Source: Eukaryota sp. TZLM1-RC (Eukaryota; Metamonada: BaSk clade). Taken from it: 64,000 nt of DNA. Both the position numbers and the translations under genes were made by a program. The notes beneath the pieces were generated by a model. It ran no database searches, had not been told where the DNA came from, and worked only from the letters and a program-made list of their open reading frames with translations. Numbering within the stretch: position 1 is the stretch's first letter; the number at the start of each line of letters is the position of its first letter. The stretch lies in contig JAUPSS010000010.1 of the NCBI GenBank assembly GCA_040285825.1, forward strand, positions 248,001-312,000, written 5' to 3'. Below are positions 1 to 10,600 of this stretch, one piece after another.

Positions 1-97
1 GTGGGAACAAGAGAACATTTTCAACTTTCATGGAAGAAAGAGACGGGAGGTTGACAGAAGGAACAGTCATCTGAAATAAGAAGGGCCAATAATTATT
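1..97 (-). pseudogene. 5' end of a family C gag, cut by the window edge
   Basis: Read on the minus strand, this stretch gives the first codons of the gag-only LTR element; the start ATG is at 68-70. It matches 53692-53794 of the complete copy almost base for base. The leader with the ATAATTATTGG primer-binding-like motif lies next to the LTR. The rest of the copy lies outside the window. Confidence 0.75.
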
Positions 98-233
98 GAT
101 GCCGTTAGGCAGATGAACACACGAAGGAGAGAAAGAAATCTGTTGTTTATTAATAAAACTGATTCATAAATGAGTATCACGTCATCAGTCGAAATACAAA
201 GAAACCTACTAATTCAATTTGAGTTCAACAATA
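98..233 (-). repeat. Family C LTR
   Basis: Begins TGATGCCGTTAGGCAG and ends near TTCAACAATA. It is nearly identical to the two LTRs at 52833-52968 and 53795-53930. It directly abuts the RNase H/integrase remnant of family B, so the element was inserted into, or recombined with, that older element. The right edge is uncertain by a few bases. Confidence 0.8.
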
Positions 234-1313
234 ACACCGCTAAATAATAGGAAAGTGAAACCTTTGTCATTCTATAGTAGATTACTTACAGAAACACAAA
301 GAAAATGGTCCACTTTACAGAAAGAACTATATGCAATACTCTTGATTTTAACTGAAAGTTGCTTAGAAAACTACCTATTGACTAGACATTTAACAATTTT
401 CACTGATCACAAAAACATTGCATTCCTGGCCACAGCCCCAGAGAAAAATAGAATTGTAAAGAGATGGCTGCTGATACTATCTGAATTCGACTTTGATATA
501 GTCCATGAACCTGGTGAAGATAACCATTGGGCAGATATGCTATCGAGCAATATTGATTTGGATCAAAACGAGGAAACTCCTTCTATTTGTAGTATAAATA
601 TACCAGATACTTTACTTTCGAATTACGAGATACCTCCACTAGACGATTATTCTGATTCGGACTTTGAAGATATCCCATCAATTTCATCTTTAAGCAGACA
701 CCAAGACTTACCCATTTTTTCTCCTTGGTTCTCTAAAATAACATCCGAACAACAAATTGTCAAAAACAACAATGACTCTTTATTTGAAAATGCAATTCTA
801 GATGAAAAGACTCAAATTTGGAAAAATAATAAAAATAAAATTTTAATTCCAAAGAGCCTCAGAAAACAGGCACTATTATTAATACATGGTTTAATTCAAT
901 CTGGCCACCGCAGCAAAAATGATAGTTTAAACAAACTATCCAAAAGTGACTTCTACTGGCCTAATATGAGAAAGGACCTCATAAATCATGTCAAAAGTTG
1001 CCCAACTTGTCAAAAAACGGCTCCAGCTAAAAGATCAAAAACACCTTCCACAGGATGTCTATGGGCAGATCGTCCATTTGCCAGATTAAACGTCGACACA
1101 ATTGGACCTTTGAACACTGACAACGAAGGAAATAAATATTTATCAGTATTTGTAGACTCTTTTACTGGATATACGATTTTAGTCCCTCTAAAAGAACTCA
1201 ATGCCTTAGAAACCGCAGATGTTTTGATTTGGAACGTTTGCGCAATTTTTGGCATACCTATGTTAATTCATAGCGATAATGGACCTGAGTTCGCCAATGA
1301 GACTTTCAAAATA

Positions 1314-2030
1314 GTGTGTAACATACTTGCAAAATACAAGGGTCAAAAAATAATACAAATACAAATACAGAAATACAACTACAAAATACAAATACAGAAA
1401 TACAAAATACAGATGTTTATCCAGTTGGTGTTTTAGTCAGAATTTCGAATGTATAAGGTTACTCTCTACGTTTTTTTAATACACTGTTATTCTTTTTTGC
1501 TATTCTTCTCGGTTTTCCTGCTGATGGGCCCACACAAGCGTGCATTAGTGAACTATCGACTTCTTCGTCGATTTCATCAATTAAGCTTTGTGTGTCTTCG
1601 GGAGCGACACTTGTGATCTCGACTGGTTCAGGATCAAATTCAATATCATCGTCATCACAAAACATAACCATAGTTTCCAGCTCAGCAACAATATCACTTT
1701 CAGGAAGATGAATATTATTTTCAATGAATGAGTTGTCAATCTGACTCAATTTATCTCCCCACTTATCTCACTTATCTTAGATCGTTTTATTGCTATTGAC
1801 GATATGGGTCTTAAAACCGGGAGGCGGTTCATGTTTGACAGACTTCTGGTAGTGGGGGGTGGAGGAAGATGTCATAATCAGAATGCAAAACACGGTAAAC
1901 CTAATTTTATAATGTGCAACAAAATACAAAAAAATAGAAATACATCGGAAAAAAATACAAATACAAATACAAAGAAAATACAGAATACAAATAAATACAG
2001 AAAATGGTATTTTGCAAGTATGGTGTGTAA
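1314..2030. mobile_element. hAT-type non-autonomous DNA transposon with 8-bp TSD
   Basis: Perfect 16-bp terminal inverted repeats, CATACTTGCAAAATAC at 1322-1337 and its reverse complement at 2007-2022, flank a 701-bp element. An identical 8-bp target duplication GTGTGTAA lies outside both ends (1314-1321 and 2023-2030). Eight-base duplications and subterminal short repeats are typical of hAT elements. Both flanks inside the TIRs are packed with ATACAAATACAGAAATACA-like repeats. No full transposase is present, so it would need one in trans. Deleting the element and one TSD rejoins the integrase frame exactly. Confidence 0.85.
1459..1749 (-). CDS. Small ORF inside the hAT-type element
   Basis: A 96-residue open frame, very acidic in the middle (FCDDDDIEFDPEP, DEIDEEVDSS) and basic at the end (KPRRIAKKNNSVLKKRRE). 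I do not recognise a domain. It could be the remnant of an ORF once carried by the autonomous relative, or a captured host piece, or chance. It has no visible DDE or BED-finger residues. Confidence 0.3.
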   Translation of the reverse strand: MSQIDNSFIENNIHLPESDIVAELETMVMFCDDDDIEFDPEPVEITSVAPEDTQSLIDEIDEEVDSSLMHACVGPSAGKPRRIAKKNNSVLKKRRE

Positions 2031-3031
2031 TAGATTAGCGATTGAGATGAGTAACTCAATTCCCCACTATTCAGAAAGTAATGGACTTGTAGAACGTAAA
2101 CAGAGACGTTCTCCAATGTTTAAGGAAACTATTAATAGATTTTAATGATTACGGAAATAGGTTCACTTATGTGCCTATATCCCAACTATTATTAAATTCT
2201 ACTAAAAGCAGAAAAACTGGTTTTACCCCATACGAACTTATGTTCGGTTCTTCGATTAGTCCAAGATCAGATTCTGCTAATATATTAGGAAATTTATCCA
2301 AATTTGAAACTAATATCCCTATATTAGATGACATTAAAATGAAAAACACTCGTCTACAAAAAAAGGGAAGAAGCAGAGCGTCACCAAACATTAAATACTC
2401 CGTCTTCAGTAGATAATACTAATTCGTGTTTTATAGTATTTAATATTGGTGACTACGTCTTACGTAAAACCAGGCAGAATGATAAATTGCATGGATCTTG
2501 GAATGGACCATTCTTAGTTATTGACCTTCCTTCCAAATCCACTTTATTATTGAAGAATCTTACTACTGGCACATAATTAAAAGCTGCCAAAAAAGATTGT
2601 AAAATCTATAACGCAGAAAATCCATAGGACATTGAGTTCCTCAAGGCAGTGGCTGCAAGCGATTCCGAAAAACACGTTATAGAGAAAATCCTCTCAGAAT
2701 ACCACTCTGATTCAGGTAGTTTCTGTTCTGTTCAATGGTTTGGCGGTGAGACAACAGAAGAGCCTCTCCATTCGGTTAAACATTCAGGAGCTTATAAGTT
2801 ATTTAGTAAGGATAACAAAGAAAATTGGAAAACGTACCACTAGTCGACGTCAAGGTACCTCCAATGAGTCTACGCCTTCTAAGAGGCCTAGACGTAGTAA
2901 TAGAATTAGGGAGCGGAACTAATTCTTAGTTTTTTATCGATTATTTCTATTATATCGATTATATATATTTATTTATAGTTATTTCGTTACTTGTATATAG
3001 TTTTGTTTCATATTGATATAAGCTGATTTAT

Positions 3032-3052
3032 TTTGAAAAAGGGAAAAAGCAG
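3032..3052 (+). other. Polypurine tract of family B
   Basis: The purine-rich run GAAAAAGGGAAAAAGCAG lies directly before the 3' LTR and is repeated nearly unchanged before the 3' LTR at 22878. It is the expected plus-strand primer site. Confidence 0.75.
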
Positions 3053-3131
3053 TGTTGGCGCCTTAAGGCTTATATAATATGAATTGAAAATAAATCAGGC
3101 TTCTCTTTACTACAATAGATTTTAGGCAACA
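3053..3131 (+). repeat. Family B 3' LTR (79 bp)
   Basis: Starts TGTTGGCGCC and ends TTTAGGCAACA, with the TG...CA ends of LTRs. Close relatives are at 21518-21609, 22878-22969, 40268-40346, 62358-62438 and, inverted, 43256-43333. Confidence 0.85.
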
Positions 3132-3345
3132 ATTCAACCTAATCAGGCCACCCTAGCAAAAACGAAAGTCTTTATAAACTTTCCAAAAGCGATTTCTACT
3201 GGCCAAGCATGAGAATAGATCTCATCAAACATATAGAACGTTGTCCTACTTGCCAGAAAACAGCACCATTAAAGCAATCAAAGACTCCCTCAACTGGTTC
3301 CCTGTGGGCTAACTACCCTTTCGCAAAATTAAACATGGATATTGT
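3132..3345 (+). pseudogene. Family B integrase zinc-finger fragment
   Basis: Codes for the HHCC finger region (SGHPSKNESL-like, FYWPSMRIDLIKHIERCPTCQKTAP) and the start of the core (LWANYPFAKLNMDIV). It ends abruptly against R2-like sequence. It is a displaced fragment, not continuous with the LTR at 3131. Confidence 0.75.
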
Positions 3346-3417
3346 GGCCCTGTAATTTGCCCAATAATCTGTTATGCAAATGTGGAGCTGGTTTGACACT
3401 ATCACATTTATTCAATT
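3346..3417 (+). pseudogene. R2-like non-LTR element, left half of the split CCHC knuckle
   Basis: In frame this reads NNLLCKCGAGLTLSHLFN. It continues without a break at 10836 (CNIFISYRSTLHDAVRNQ) once the 7.4-kb Ty3 element and one AATT are removed. It is the zinc knuckle between RT and endonuclease of an R2-like protein. Confidence 0.8.
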
Positions 3418-3565
3418 TGATGGTCTAGGCTGGTTAGTGTCAGACATACAGAGTAAAAGTAATGAGATTTATTACGAAGAGGAATTGCATTCTCTCTTCT
3501 TAAACTAATAGGCGTAATACTAATAAACTATCTAAATAAGCTATAAATACTATTCAAGACTAACA
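3418..3565 (-). repeat. Family A 3' LTR (148 bp)
   Basis: Direct repeat of the 5' LTR; the only differences I see are two bases near 3513 (GT against CG). It is preceded in sense by the polypurine tract at 3566-3580. Confidence 0.9.
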
Positions 3566-4415
3566 CTGCCTTTTCCTCTCGTTCGAGCGACAAGCCCTGG
3601 AAGCTCTAGTCACAGGAGGTGAACCATTGGAATTGATACGCTTCTTGGGAGGAGCGGATTTAGTACGGCGACGTGCTTTTGAAGTCTTGATAAAGTCTTT
3701 ATACGCGGCAGTATTTTGGACTGTAGACACGTGTTCAGTGGTGATCTCTTTTCCCGGCCATTGCACGTGGCAAAAGTCACCTTCCTGACTGAGCACTTTT
3801 TCAATGATGTGTTCTTCGACATCACCTGCAGCGACCCAGGAGTGGAACTCATCGTTGGTGAACAAGCTGAAGTGCCAGGGTGCTAAATGTTTGATGCTAG
3901 CTTGGACAATCGTACCGGTGCAGAGATTCTTAATATTCACAGACGAATTGGATACAATTTCAGTAATTAGGAAAGGTCCTAAATAATCTCCATGAAGCTT
4001 AGCGGAAGAGCCAGATGCTCTCAATACCAATTGACCAACTTCAAAAGGGTTTGGAGTTGTAGCTCTAGTTAGATTGGAAGCTTTGGAAGCTTGATGGTGT
4101 ACTGCCTTTTCCTGTTTTTCTTTCAACCTTCGAAATTTAGATTAAATTTCTTGAATAAAAGATGACTCAGACGTCGAGCTTTCAATGATTTCAAGAATTT
4201 TGCCAGGGACTGATCTAGGAGACACATCTGAGCCAAAAATCACTTGGTATGGAGGGTGGTTAGTTATTGAGCTCTTGGAAGAGTTGATCAATAATTGCAC
4301 ATAAGGCAAGTATTGAGACCACACATCGTAGGCGTTGAAGTCTACGAGCAATTTCGGTAGGTTTTGCAGGATGTCTCTGTGTCGGCGCTCTACCAGGCCG
4401 TTGGACTGAGAAAAC
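3560..4415 (-). pseudogene. Family A integrase C-terminus and chromodomain-like tail
   Basis: Continues Pol after the frameshift: SQSNGLVERRHRDILQNL (third catalytic residue), NSSKSSITNHPPYQVIFGSD, a stop near 4142, then the GPY-like region (FEVGQLVLRASGSSAKLHGD, LGPFLITEIV). A chromodomain-like segment follows (EEHIIEKVLSQEGDFCHVQW) and an Arg/Lys-rich end (SRACRSNERKRQC). Chromodomains target integration in chromoviruses; here the match is by pattern only. Confidence 0.75.
3566..3580 (-). other. Polypurine tract of family A
   Basis: The minus strand reads GAGAGGAAAAGGCAG immediately before the 3' LTR; a near copy precedes the LTR at 56435-56563. It overlaps the last codons of pol (NERKRQC). 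Confidence 0.65.
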
Positions 4416-7400
4416 CTAAAATATTGACTTTGACACCTCTATGCCCAAAAATTTGCTTAGTTCGTCAAAGACAGCTTTGGAAAATTCGGGTCCATTATCG
4501 CTGTGGATTTGAAATGGAATGCCAAAGATGGCACAGATTCTCCAAATTAATGCATCTGCAGTAAGATTGGCATTTATTTCTTTTAAAGGCACGATGATCG
4601 TAAACCTAGAAAAGCTGTCAATAAATACGAGGATATATTTGTAGCCTTCTTGATCTTCTGGAAGAGGACCAATAACGTCGGCGTTGACGCGAGCAAAAGG
4701 TCTGTCAGCCCACAATGAACCGGTTGGGGGAACATGCAGTTTGGGAACTGGCTTAGTTTTCTGACAGGAGGGGCATTCTTGGACGTGCTCATTCATGTCG
4801 GTGAGCATGTTAGGCCACCAATAGTCGCTGTTCCTGAGCTTGTTCAGGCTTTCAGCTTTGCTTGGATGGCCTCCTTGCAGAAGTCCGTGCAACAAGTTAA
4901 GAGTGTCCTTAATGAGTGATTTGGGAATCACTATCTTGTTGTCGTGAGTCATATATAAATCATGATTATTGTTATGAACACAGTTGTTGAAAGAGGGGTC
5001 TTTGGAAGCTATGGCAAGCTTCTGTTCGGACCTAATCCTACAGAGCCATGGCTCGAAAATAGGCAGGTCGTTGGAACATCGTTCTCTGATGACCATGATA
5101 CGTTCGAAGTTGTTTAAGTCTTCGATGTAGTATCTTTCATTTTCTGTTCCATCAATTTTATCGATGTAAAATATAGGATGAAAATTTGGAGACATTTGAT
5201 GGGACAAATGATTGATCTCTTGATGGTCTATAGGCGGAACTATTCGAGACAACATATCAGCCCAGAAGTTATCTTCCCCTTTGGTATGTACCAAATCAAA
5301 GCAGAATTCGGAGAATATGGGTAACCATCTGGTTACAATTCTGTTCTTCTCAGGAGCCGTGAACATGTAGGTAAGGTTTTGATGGTCTGTGAATATGACC
5401 AGTTTCCTTCCTTTCAAGTAGTTTTCAAAACCACTTTGAGTTAACATGAGCAGAATGGCATACAGTTCCTTTTGGTTTGTCGGCCAGTTCTTTTGCAAGT
5501 TGGTTAACAACCGGCTGAAGAAGCTGATGGGCCTACATTTCCTGTTGATCAGGGGGGTACCGGGGTCGTCGACTTGTTCGATTTGTTCCCATATGACGCC
5601 GCCTACAGCTATGTCGGATGCATCGCAACTAATTAAAATTTGGTTTTCCAGAGGAGGTAAGCTGAGCGGCATGTGCTTCGCTATCAGTTGTTTGATCTTT
5701 TGAAGGAGTCCGTCGTGCATGTCGGTCCATTGTAGGCGTTGCGCGCGGGATTTGGGTTTAACAGTTGAGTTGTTTCCATCCTTCTTAGTCAATCTGATGA
5801 TAGGAGCGATGAGCTCAGATACCTGAGGAAGCCATTCTCTAATAAAGTTGACTGATCCTACGAGGCTGCGGACGTCTTTGATGGTCTTTGGTCTAGGTAG
5901 ATTCAACAAAGATTCAACGCGAGTGGGATCGATAGTCCGTTGTTTGTTTTGGAAAACACTGCCCAGTATCTTGATTGAGTGTCTGGAAGACACAAAATGG
6001 CACTTTGGAAGTTCCAAGGAAACTCTTTTGCATCTGGCTTGATCAAGGACGCGACGGAGGCGTTCAATGAATTCGTCAAAGGTTGAACCTATGATTATGA
6101 TGTCATCTATGTAAATGAAGACACCGTCTCCAGAGAAGATGTCAGCCATGACGTTTTGGAAAACGGCTGGGACATTCTTGAGGCCAAAAGCTGCACGTTT
6201 GAACATGATACTTTTGCCAGGAATGCTCAGGGCTGTTTTCTGCCAGTCCTTTTCAGCAATCTTTAGTTGCCAAAAGGCTTTGGGGAAGTCAAGGGTGCCT
6301 ATGTAGTTCGCTTGGGAGAAAAATATTAGCACATCGGAGATTCTTGGAAGGTTGGGCTCAACAGGAATGGTGTTGGCGTTGACTTCGTCCTTGCCACTAT
6401 AATCACCGGTAAGGCGGGGCTTACGGTGATCTGGGTAGACCACTGAACAGACAGGGGAGCTGAACTCATGGTTCGATGGAACAGCAAATCCTGAGTCTAC
6501 GAGTTCGTCGAAAATTTGATTAGCGACCTCTAGCCTGGCTGGATTCAGGGTCCTGGGGGGTCTTCTAACTCTGACGTCTTCATTGTAGAAGTTGATTTTC
6601 ATGAGAGGGCAATCAATACCTTCAGCGTGAGGCTTGAGGGTAAATACGTCTTCGAACTCTTTCAAAGTTTGAAGTAGGGACTTCTTGAAATGGTCGTTGT
6701 CGAGGTTGATGGTACAACCAGATGAGTTGATGTGTTCCAACCAACGTGTGGAAACGTTGACGACTTCTGAAGCTTGTGATATTCGATGATCGAATTCGGC
6801 TTCAGGTAATAGTAATGTGCGACAGGCGTCGTCCATTCTAATGTAAATGCCCTTGTTGTTCATCAGTTCAAGGTGACTCAACAAGTCAGCACCAATGAGA
6901 ATGGTCTCATGTCCAGGAACGATGCTGAACTTGTGTTTCACATGTACAATCTGGGTAACACTACCTAGTCTAATGCTAAGGGTTCCAGAAGCAGTACCAA
7001 GGGAATGTGAGGTAGTTCCATCAGCAATCTTGTAGGATATGGTTTCGTTGGAACGTGCCATGTTACAATTACTGATGACGTCTTCCGTGACTACAGAGCA
7101 TGATGCGTCAGAGTCGATTATGCCTTTAACTTCGACATTGTTGATCGAGAAGTTTAATTGTAGGCAGTTGGTTGTGGACTTCATGGATTGTACCATGAAT
7201 ATTGTATCAGAATCGTATTCAGCTTGTTCTGAGAAGAAATTAGCTTGAATGTTGTGTGTCTTGGTATGTTCCAAAATGGCCAAAGGGTTGATTAGGGAAT
7301 CTTTCCCTGTTGTGCTTTCTGTGTGGGGATGTGTTGTATTTGTAGGGGGTATGGTTTCAAAAATGCGTAAATAGTGACGGGAACGTTTATTATATGATGA

Positions 7401-7553
7401 AGAGCCTCTGCCTCTGCCGCGAGTGCCTCTTCGACTACGGAAACCAGAACCTCTAGAACCTCTGCCTCGAGCTTGCTGTTGAGCTTGTTGCTCTCTCCAC
7501 TTTTTGCTTCTTTGGCAGTCCTCACTGGGGCACCTTTCAGTCGGATGACCCAT
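4416..7553 (-). CDS. pol: Family A Pol: protease, RT, RNase H, integrase
   Basis: A 1045-residue open frame. The first listed Met lies within the zinc knuckle (MGHPTERC), so translation really enters from gag. Domains: retropepsin near residue 145, but the catalytic triad reads DSD (IIDSDASCSVV) where the relatives at ~12940 and ~57840 have DSG; RT with YIDD near 478; RNase H with CDAS near 641 and FTDHQN; integrase zinc finger HGLLQGGHPSKAESL and CPSCQKT near 900-930; and core residues in NADVIGPL (~957) and HSDNGPEF (~1017). The frame is lost just before the third catalytic residue, at an extra base near 4416. Downstream segments at 4351-3560 restore the rest. Confidence 0.88.
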   Translation of the reverse strand: MGHPTERCPSEDCQRSKKWREQQAQQQARGRGSRGSGFRSRRGTRGRGRGSSSYNKRSRHYLRIFETIPPTNTTHPHTESTTGKDSLINPLAILEHTKTHNIQANFFSEQAEYDSDTIFMVQSMKSTTNCLQLNFSINNVEVKGIIDSDASCSVVTEDVISNCNMARSNETISYKIADGTTSHSLGTASGTLSIRLGSVTQIVHVKHKFSIVPGHETILIGADLLSHLELMNNKGIYIRMDDACRTLLLPEAEFDHRISQASEVVNVSTRWLEHINSSGCTINLDNDHFKKSLLQTLKEFEDVFTLKPHAEGIDCPLMKINFYNEDVRVRRPPRTLNPARLEVANQIFDELVDSGFAVPSNHEFSSPVCSVVYPDHRKPRLTGDYSGKDEVNANTIPVEPNLPRISDVLIFFSQANYIGTLDFPKAFWQLKIAEKDWQKTALSIPGKSIMFKRAAFGLKNVPAVFQNVMADIFSGDGVFIYIDDIIIIGSTFDEFIERLRRVLDQARCKRVSLELPKCHFVSSRHSIKILGSVFQNKQRTIDPTRVESLLNLPRPKTIKDVRSLVGSVNFIREWLPQVSELIAPIIRLTKKDGNNSTVKPKSRAQRLQWTDMHDGLLQKIKQLIAKHMPLSLPPLENQILISCDASDIAVGGVIWEQIEQVDDPGTPLINRKCRPISFFSRLLTNLQKNWPTNQKELYAILLMLTQSGFENYLKGRKLVIFTDHQNLTYMFTAPEKNRIVTRWLPIFSEFCFDLVHTKGEDNFWADMLSRIVPPIDHQEINHLSHQMSPNFHPIFYIDKIDGTENERYYIEDLNNFERIMVIRERCSNDLPIFEPWLCRIRSEQKLAIASKDPSFNNCVHNNNHDLYMTHDNKIVIPKSLIKDTLNLLHGLLQGGHPSKAESLNKLRNSDYWWPNMLTDMNEHVQECPSCQKTKPVPKLHVPPTGSLWADRPFARVNADVIGPLPEDQEGYKYILVFIDSFSRFTIIVPLKEINANLTADALIWRICAIFGIPFQIHSDNGPEFSKAVFDELSKFLGIEVSKSIF

Positions 7554-7655
7554 TTGTTTACAGAAATTGCATTGGACGTTGGACTCAGACTGAGTGGAAG
7601 ACGGTTGAGTAGAGCTTCCTTCTCGCCGTTGTTGTTTTGGGCGCCTGCCAGAGCT

Positions 7656-10600
7656 TTAACCTCTTGGTTTGGGGATAGCAGGGGGAGAAGGTACCGTCTG
7701 TCTGCGACGGTTCTCGGTCTGAAATGAGATTCTGTTCTGATACAAGAAGTCAACGTGATTGATCTGGCCCTTGAAAGATCTAGCATTACAGAAATTTTCG
7801 TATTCTATTTGGAGAACACTGAAAAATTCTCCTAGGGTGTGGCCATCTGAATAATAAAATGAATATCTGAGTAATGGGAGGGATTGGACCAGATCCTGAG
7901 GAGTCTGTCCCTGATGATGGTGATACCGATGCTTTCGATGACGTGAGAAGCAATTTCCCATTCGGGAAGTCGGTCGACGGGGTTTCCGTGGATGTTGATG
8001 TGTCTCATTTGTTGTGTCAGACCACGAACATCTTGGATAGCGGTGGAACGCGTTAAGACTCCGCCTATGTTAAGCATGAAGTCTATCCATCTGTTACCAT
8101 AATCTCTTTCAGACCAATCCATGTTTACAGCATGAAGTGCGTCCAGGGCTTGATCCAGTCTACTGAATTGGGTTCTCCTTAGGATCTGTTCCCAAATGTT
8201 GCGTTCGTCTCTGTTGGTTGGGACCATAGCAGAGGAAATTGAAAGGCCAGTGCCTTGATACCTTAAAGCGTTGAGAGCTTCAGGTGTAACGCATTCAGCT
8301 AAGCCTCTGGGACTAATGCGCGTGGCAGATCTGAAGAGATCCCATTCATGAATTGGTTCACTGTCGAACCGTTGATCAGATGCCAGTTCTGCTGATCTAG
8401 CTAGTTCAAGTTCTTCGCGAAGTCTAGCAACTTTGCTGGCCAAAGCAACTTGGGCAGGATCCTCAATGTTGCCTCGAGCCTCGTCTACAATTCTATCCGT
8501 GCGACTCCAGAGGATAAACTTGTTAACAAACTTGAGGAGTTTATCAACGTTTCTTAAATCAGTCGCGTCGAGAGTTGGACGTTTGGGGCGGTCTCTGCGT
8601 CTATTGTCCCTATCTCTTGTCCCACCATGGAAGATAGGAGAAGGTTACTATCGTAAGTACCTGAGAAAGTAGAACGTGAAGAACTAACCGTGGAGTGTGT
8701 TGGTTGAGCCGCATGTTGTGAACTTGTTGAACCAGTGGAAGGAGGTGTGGGTGGAACCACTGATTGTTCCATAGGCTGTGCAGGTGCTGGTGTTTGTTCC
8801 ATTGGTGCTAGCACAGTTGGAATTGAGTCTGGAGTTGGAAACTCATCACTGACTTCTACTACAACATCCTCTTCAGTTTGTTCCATGGGAGGATTATGCG
8901 ACGGTTGTGTTGAGGGTTCTGTAGAAGTTTCCATAGGTTGTTCTGCGGAGGGTGGAACTTCACTTTAGTGAGGTTCAGGAGAAGGTTGTGTCTCTTCAAT
9001 CTGGGCTGGAACCTGGTAAGAAGAGATCGCTGGTTGAACCAAGCGTGTTTTCTCTATACGACCTTCTACCATGACCCATTTTAACATCCTGGATTCTATG
9101 CATCCAGGGAAAACAGTGACAAGCTGGAGGGCTCTTTGAAGATTACCAGATCTTCTGTGGTCAGGACCACAATATGAAGCTATATGGTCAGGACGTCTGT
9201 CGTAAAGAAAGAGTCTTTCACCATATGTGGTTTCGGTAAACCACCACCCTGTTCTATAATCTCTGTCGATAAGGATATCTAGAGATGCATTGTACCCAGG
9301 GCTGAACCTAGGGTAGGGGCAAGGGTTGTAGACGTTGATAAAGAGGTTGTCTTCGTCTCCAGCGAAGCGTCTGAATACTCCCTCTCGTGTAGTTCTCATG
9401 AACCTAACTCCGGGTCTAGGGTCGTGAGTGGGTTCAGGATCATGTCTGGTGTTCTCTGGAGTAATTCTTTCATCAGAGAGGTATGGACCAATCCTTGGAG
9501 TGATCCATAATCCTAAGTCATTTTCGACTCTAGGACCGAAGAAAGGAGGACGCCCATTGCTCATCTCCGTGGGAGGGATGGCTTCGGGGTCTTCTGGAAT
9601 TACTTGAGAATCCCTATATCGGCTATAAGGATTGTGCTGACGGGAAGCACCATGATGAACACTTGAGCTAGCGTAGGAACTAGCTTGAGAAGGGGTAGGT
9701 TGAGCAGGTGTAGAGGATGTTCCTCTTCTAGCTTCAATCTCTCTATCCAGTCTTTTCCTGTGTTCCCAGTTTCGTTCTTCTTGAAGATAACGCTCTAAAT
9801 ATTCTTTAGAGACCTTACCAGAAATTCTGTCAATTTCAGATGGAGGTGCCGTAGGAGGGACCTGGTGTTGAGGTAAAGGGGAGAATTCCTTGGAAGGTTC
9901 CTCGTACTCAACCAAATCTGAAAATATTTGTTCGTACCTTTTCCTTTGCTCTTCAGAAAGATACGAAGGAAATTTCGAAGTGCTAGGAATGGAATCACTA
10001 GCCTGGAGAGAGGAAACAGACAGATTATTAACTCCACTTACTGTTGAAGTTAGAGGAGATCCTGAAGTTGGAACAGCAGGATTTTGGATAGTTCTCCTAA
10101 CAGTTGGAACTGGAGGGAGAAGCTGTTGAGAGTGAGAGGGTGGAACCTCAGTATTGGTAGAGAGGGATGAAGATGGTACTTCAATGACCTCTGTAGGGTG
10201 GGAAGAAGGTTGTTCTTCCAATCCTTCCTTTGTAGCGAGAGAAGGTTGAACAGTCTCTCTGCTCTGAGTAGAAGGTGAAGGTGGTACTTCAGATCTTCTT
10301 TTAGGGAGGGGAGAAGGTGGGACTTCATATTCCCTCAATTGCGGAGGAGGGAAAGGAGCAACGGAATCCTCTGCGTCCTCGTCGTCGTAGGAGACCAACG
10401 AAGGACTTCTTCCTTCCGAAGGAACGGAATCTTTGGGAGGGTTGTCTCCTTCCACAGGAATGGAATCCTGAGGAGGGGAGCTTCCTTCCATTGGAACGGA
10501 ATCCTCTGGAAGGGAACTTTCTTCCCTTGGGATGGAACCCTCAGGGAGAGTGTCTTCAGGAAGCGCAAAAGCTTCTACTGAAGAAGAGGGCACGGGAGCT

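Larger units (their letters stand above)
230..2925 (+). pseudogene. Family B pol: RNase H, integrase and chromodomain-like tail, interrupted
   Basis: The open frame gives the end of RNase H (ELYAILLILTESCLENYLL, FTDHKNIAFL). The HHCC integrase zinc finger follows (HGLIQSGHRSKN, CPTCQKT), then the catalytic core with D at LNVDTIGPL and D at HSDNGPEF. The hAT insertion cuts the core after the codons for IVCN. The frame resumes at 2031 with RLAIEMSNSIP and the third catalytic residue in ESNGLVER. After 2145 the frame changes; 2171-2416 gives the conserved integrase C-terminal part (TGFTPYELMFGSSI). Around 2650-2920 is a chromodomain-like segment (HVIEKILSEYHSD, FCSVQWFGGE) and a basic tail. Confidence 0.8.
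234..3131 (+). mobile_element. Ty3/gypsy family B, 3' half with 3' LTR
   Basis: This is a truncated chromovirus-like element. In order it holds RNase H (FTDHKN at ~400), the integrase zinc-binding domain, the integrase core, a GPY/chromodomain-like tail, an AT-rich 3' UTR, a polypurine tract and the 3' LTR. Gag, protease and RT are missing on the left, where a family C LTR abuts. The integrase core is split by a 701-bp hAT-type element. The coding sequence carries stops and frame changes downstream of the insertion, so the copy is dead. Confidence 0.85.

Noticed and set aside
1322-2022. Simple microsatellite expansion of ATACAAATACAG
   Set aside because: The repeats lie inside perfect terminal inverted repeats with an 8-bp duplication, so a transposon explains the block better.
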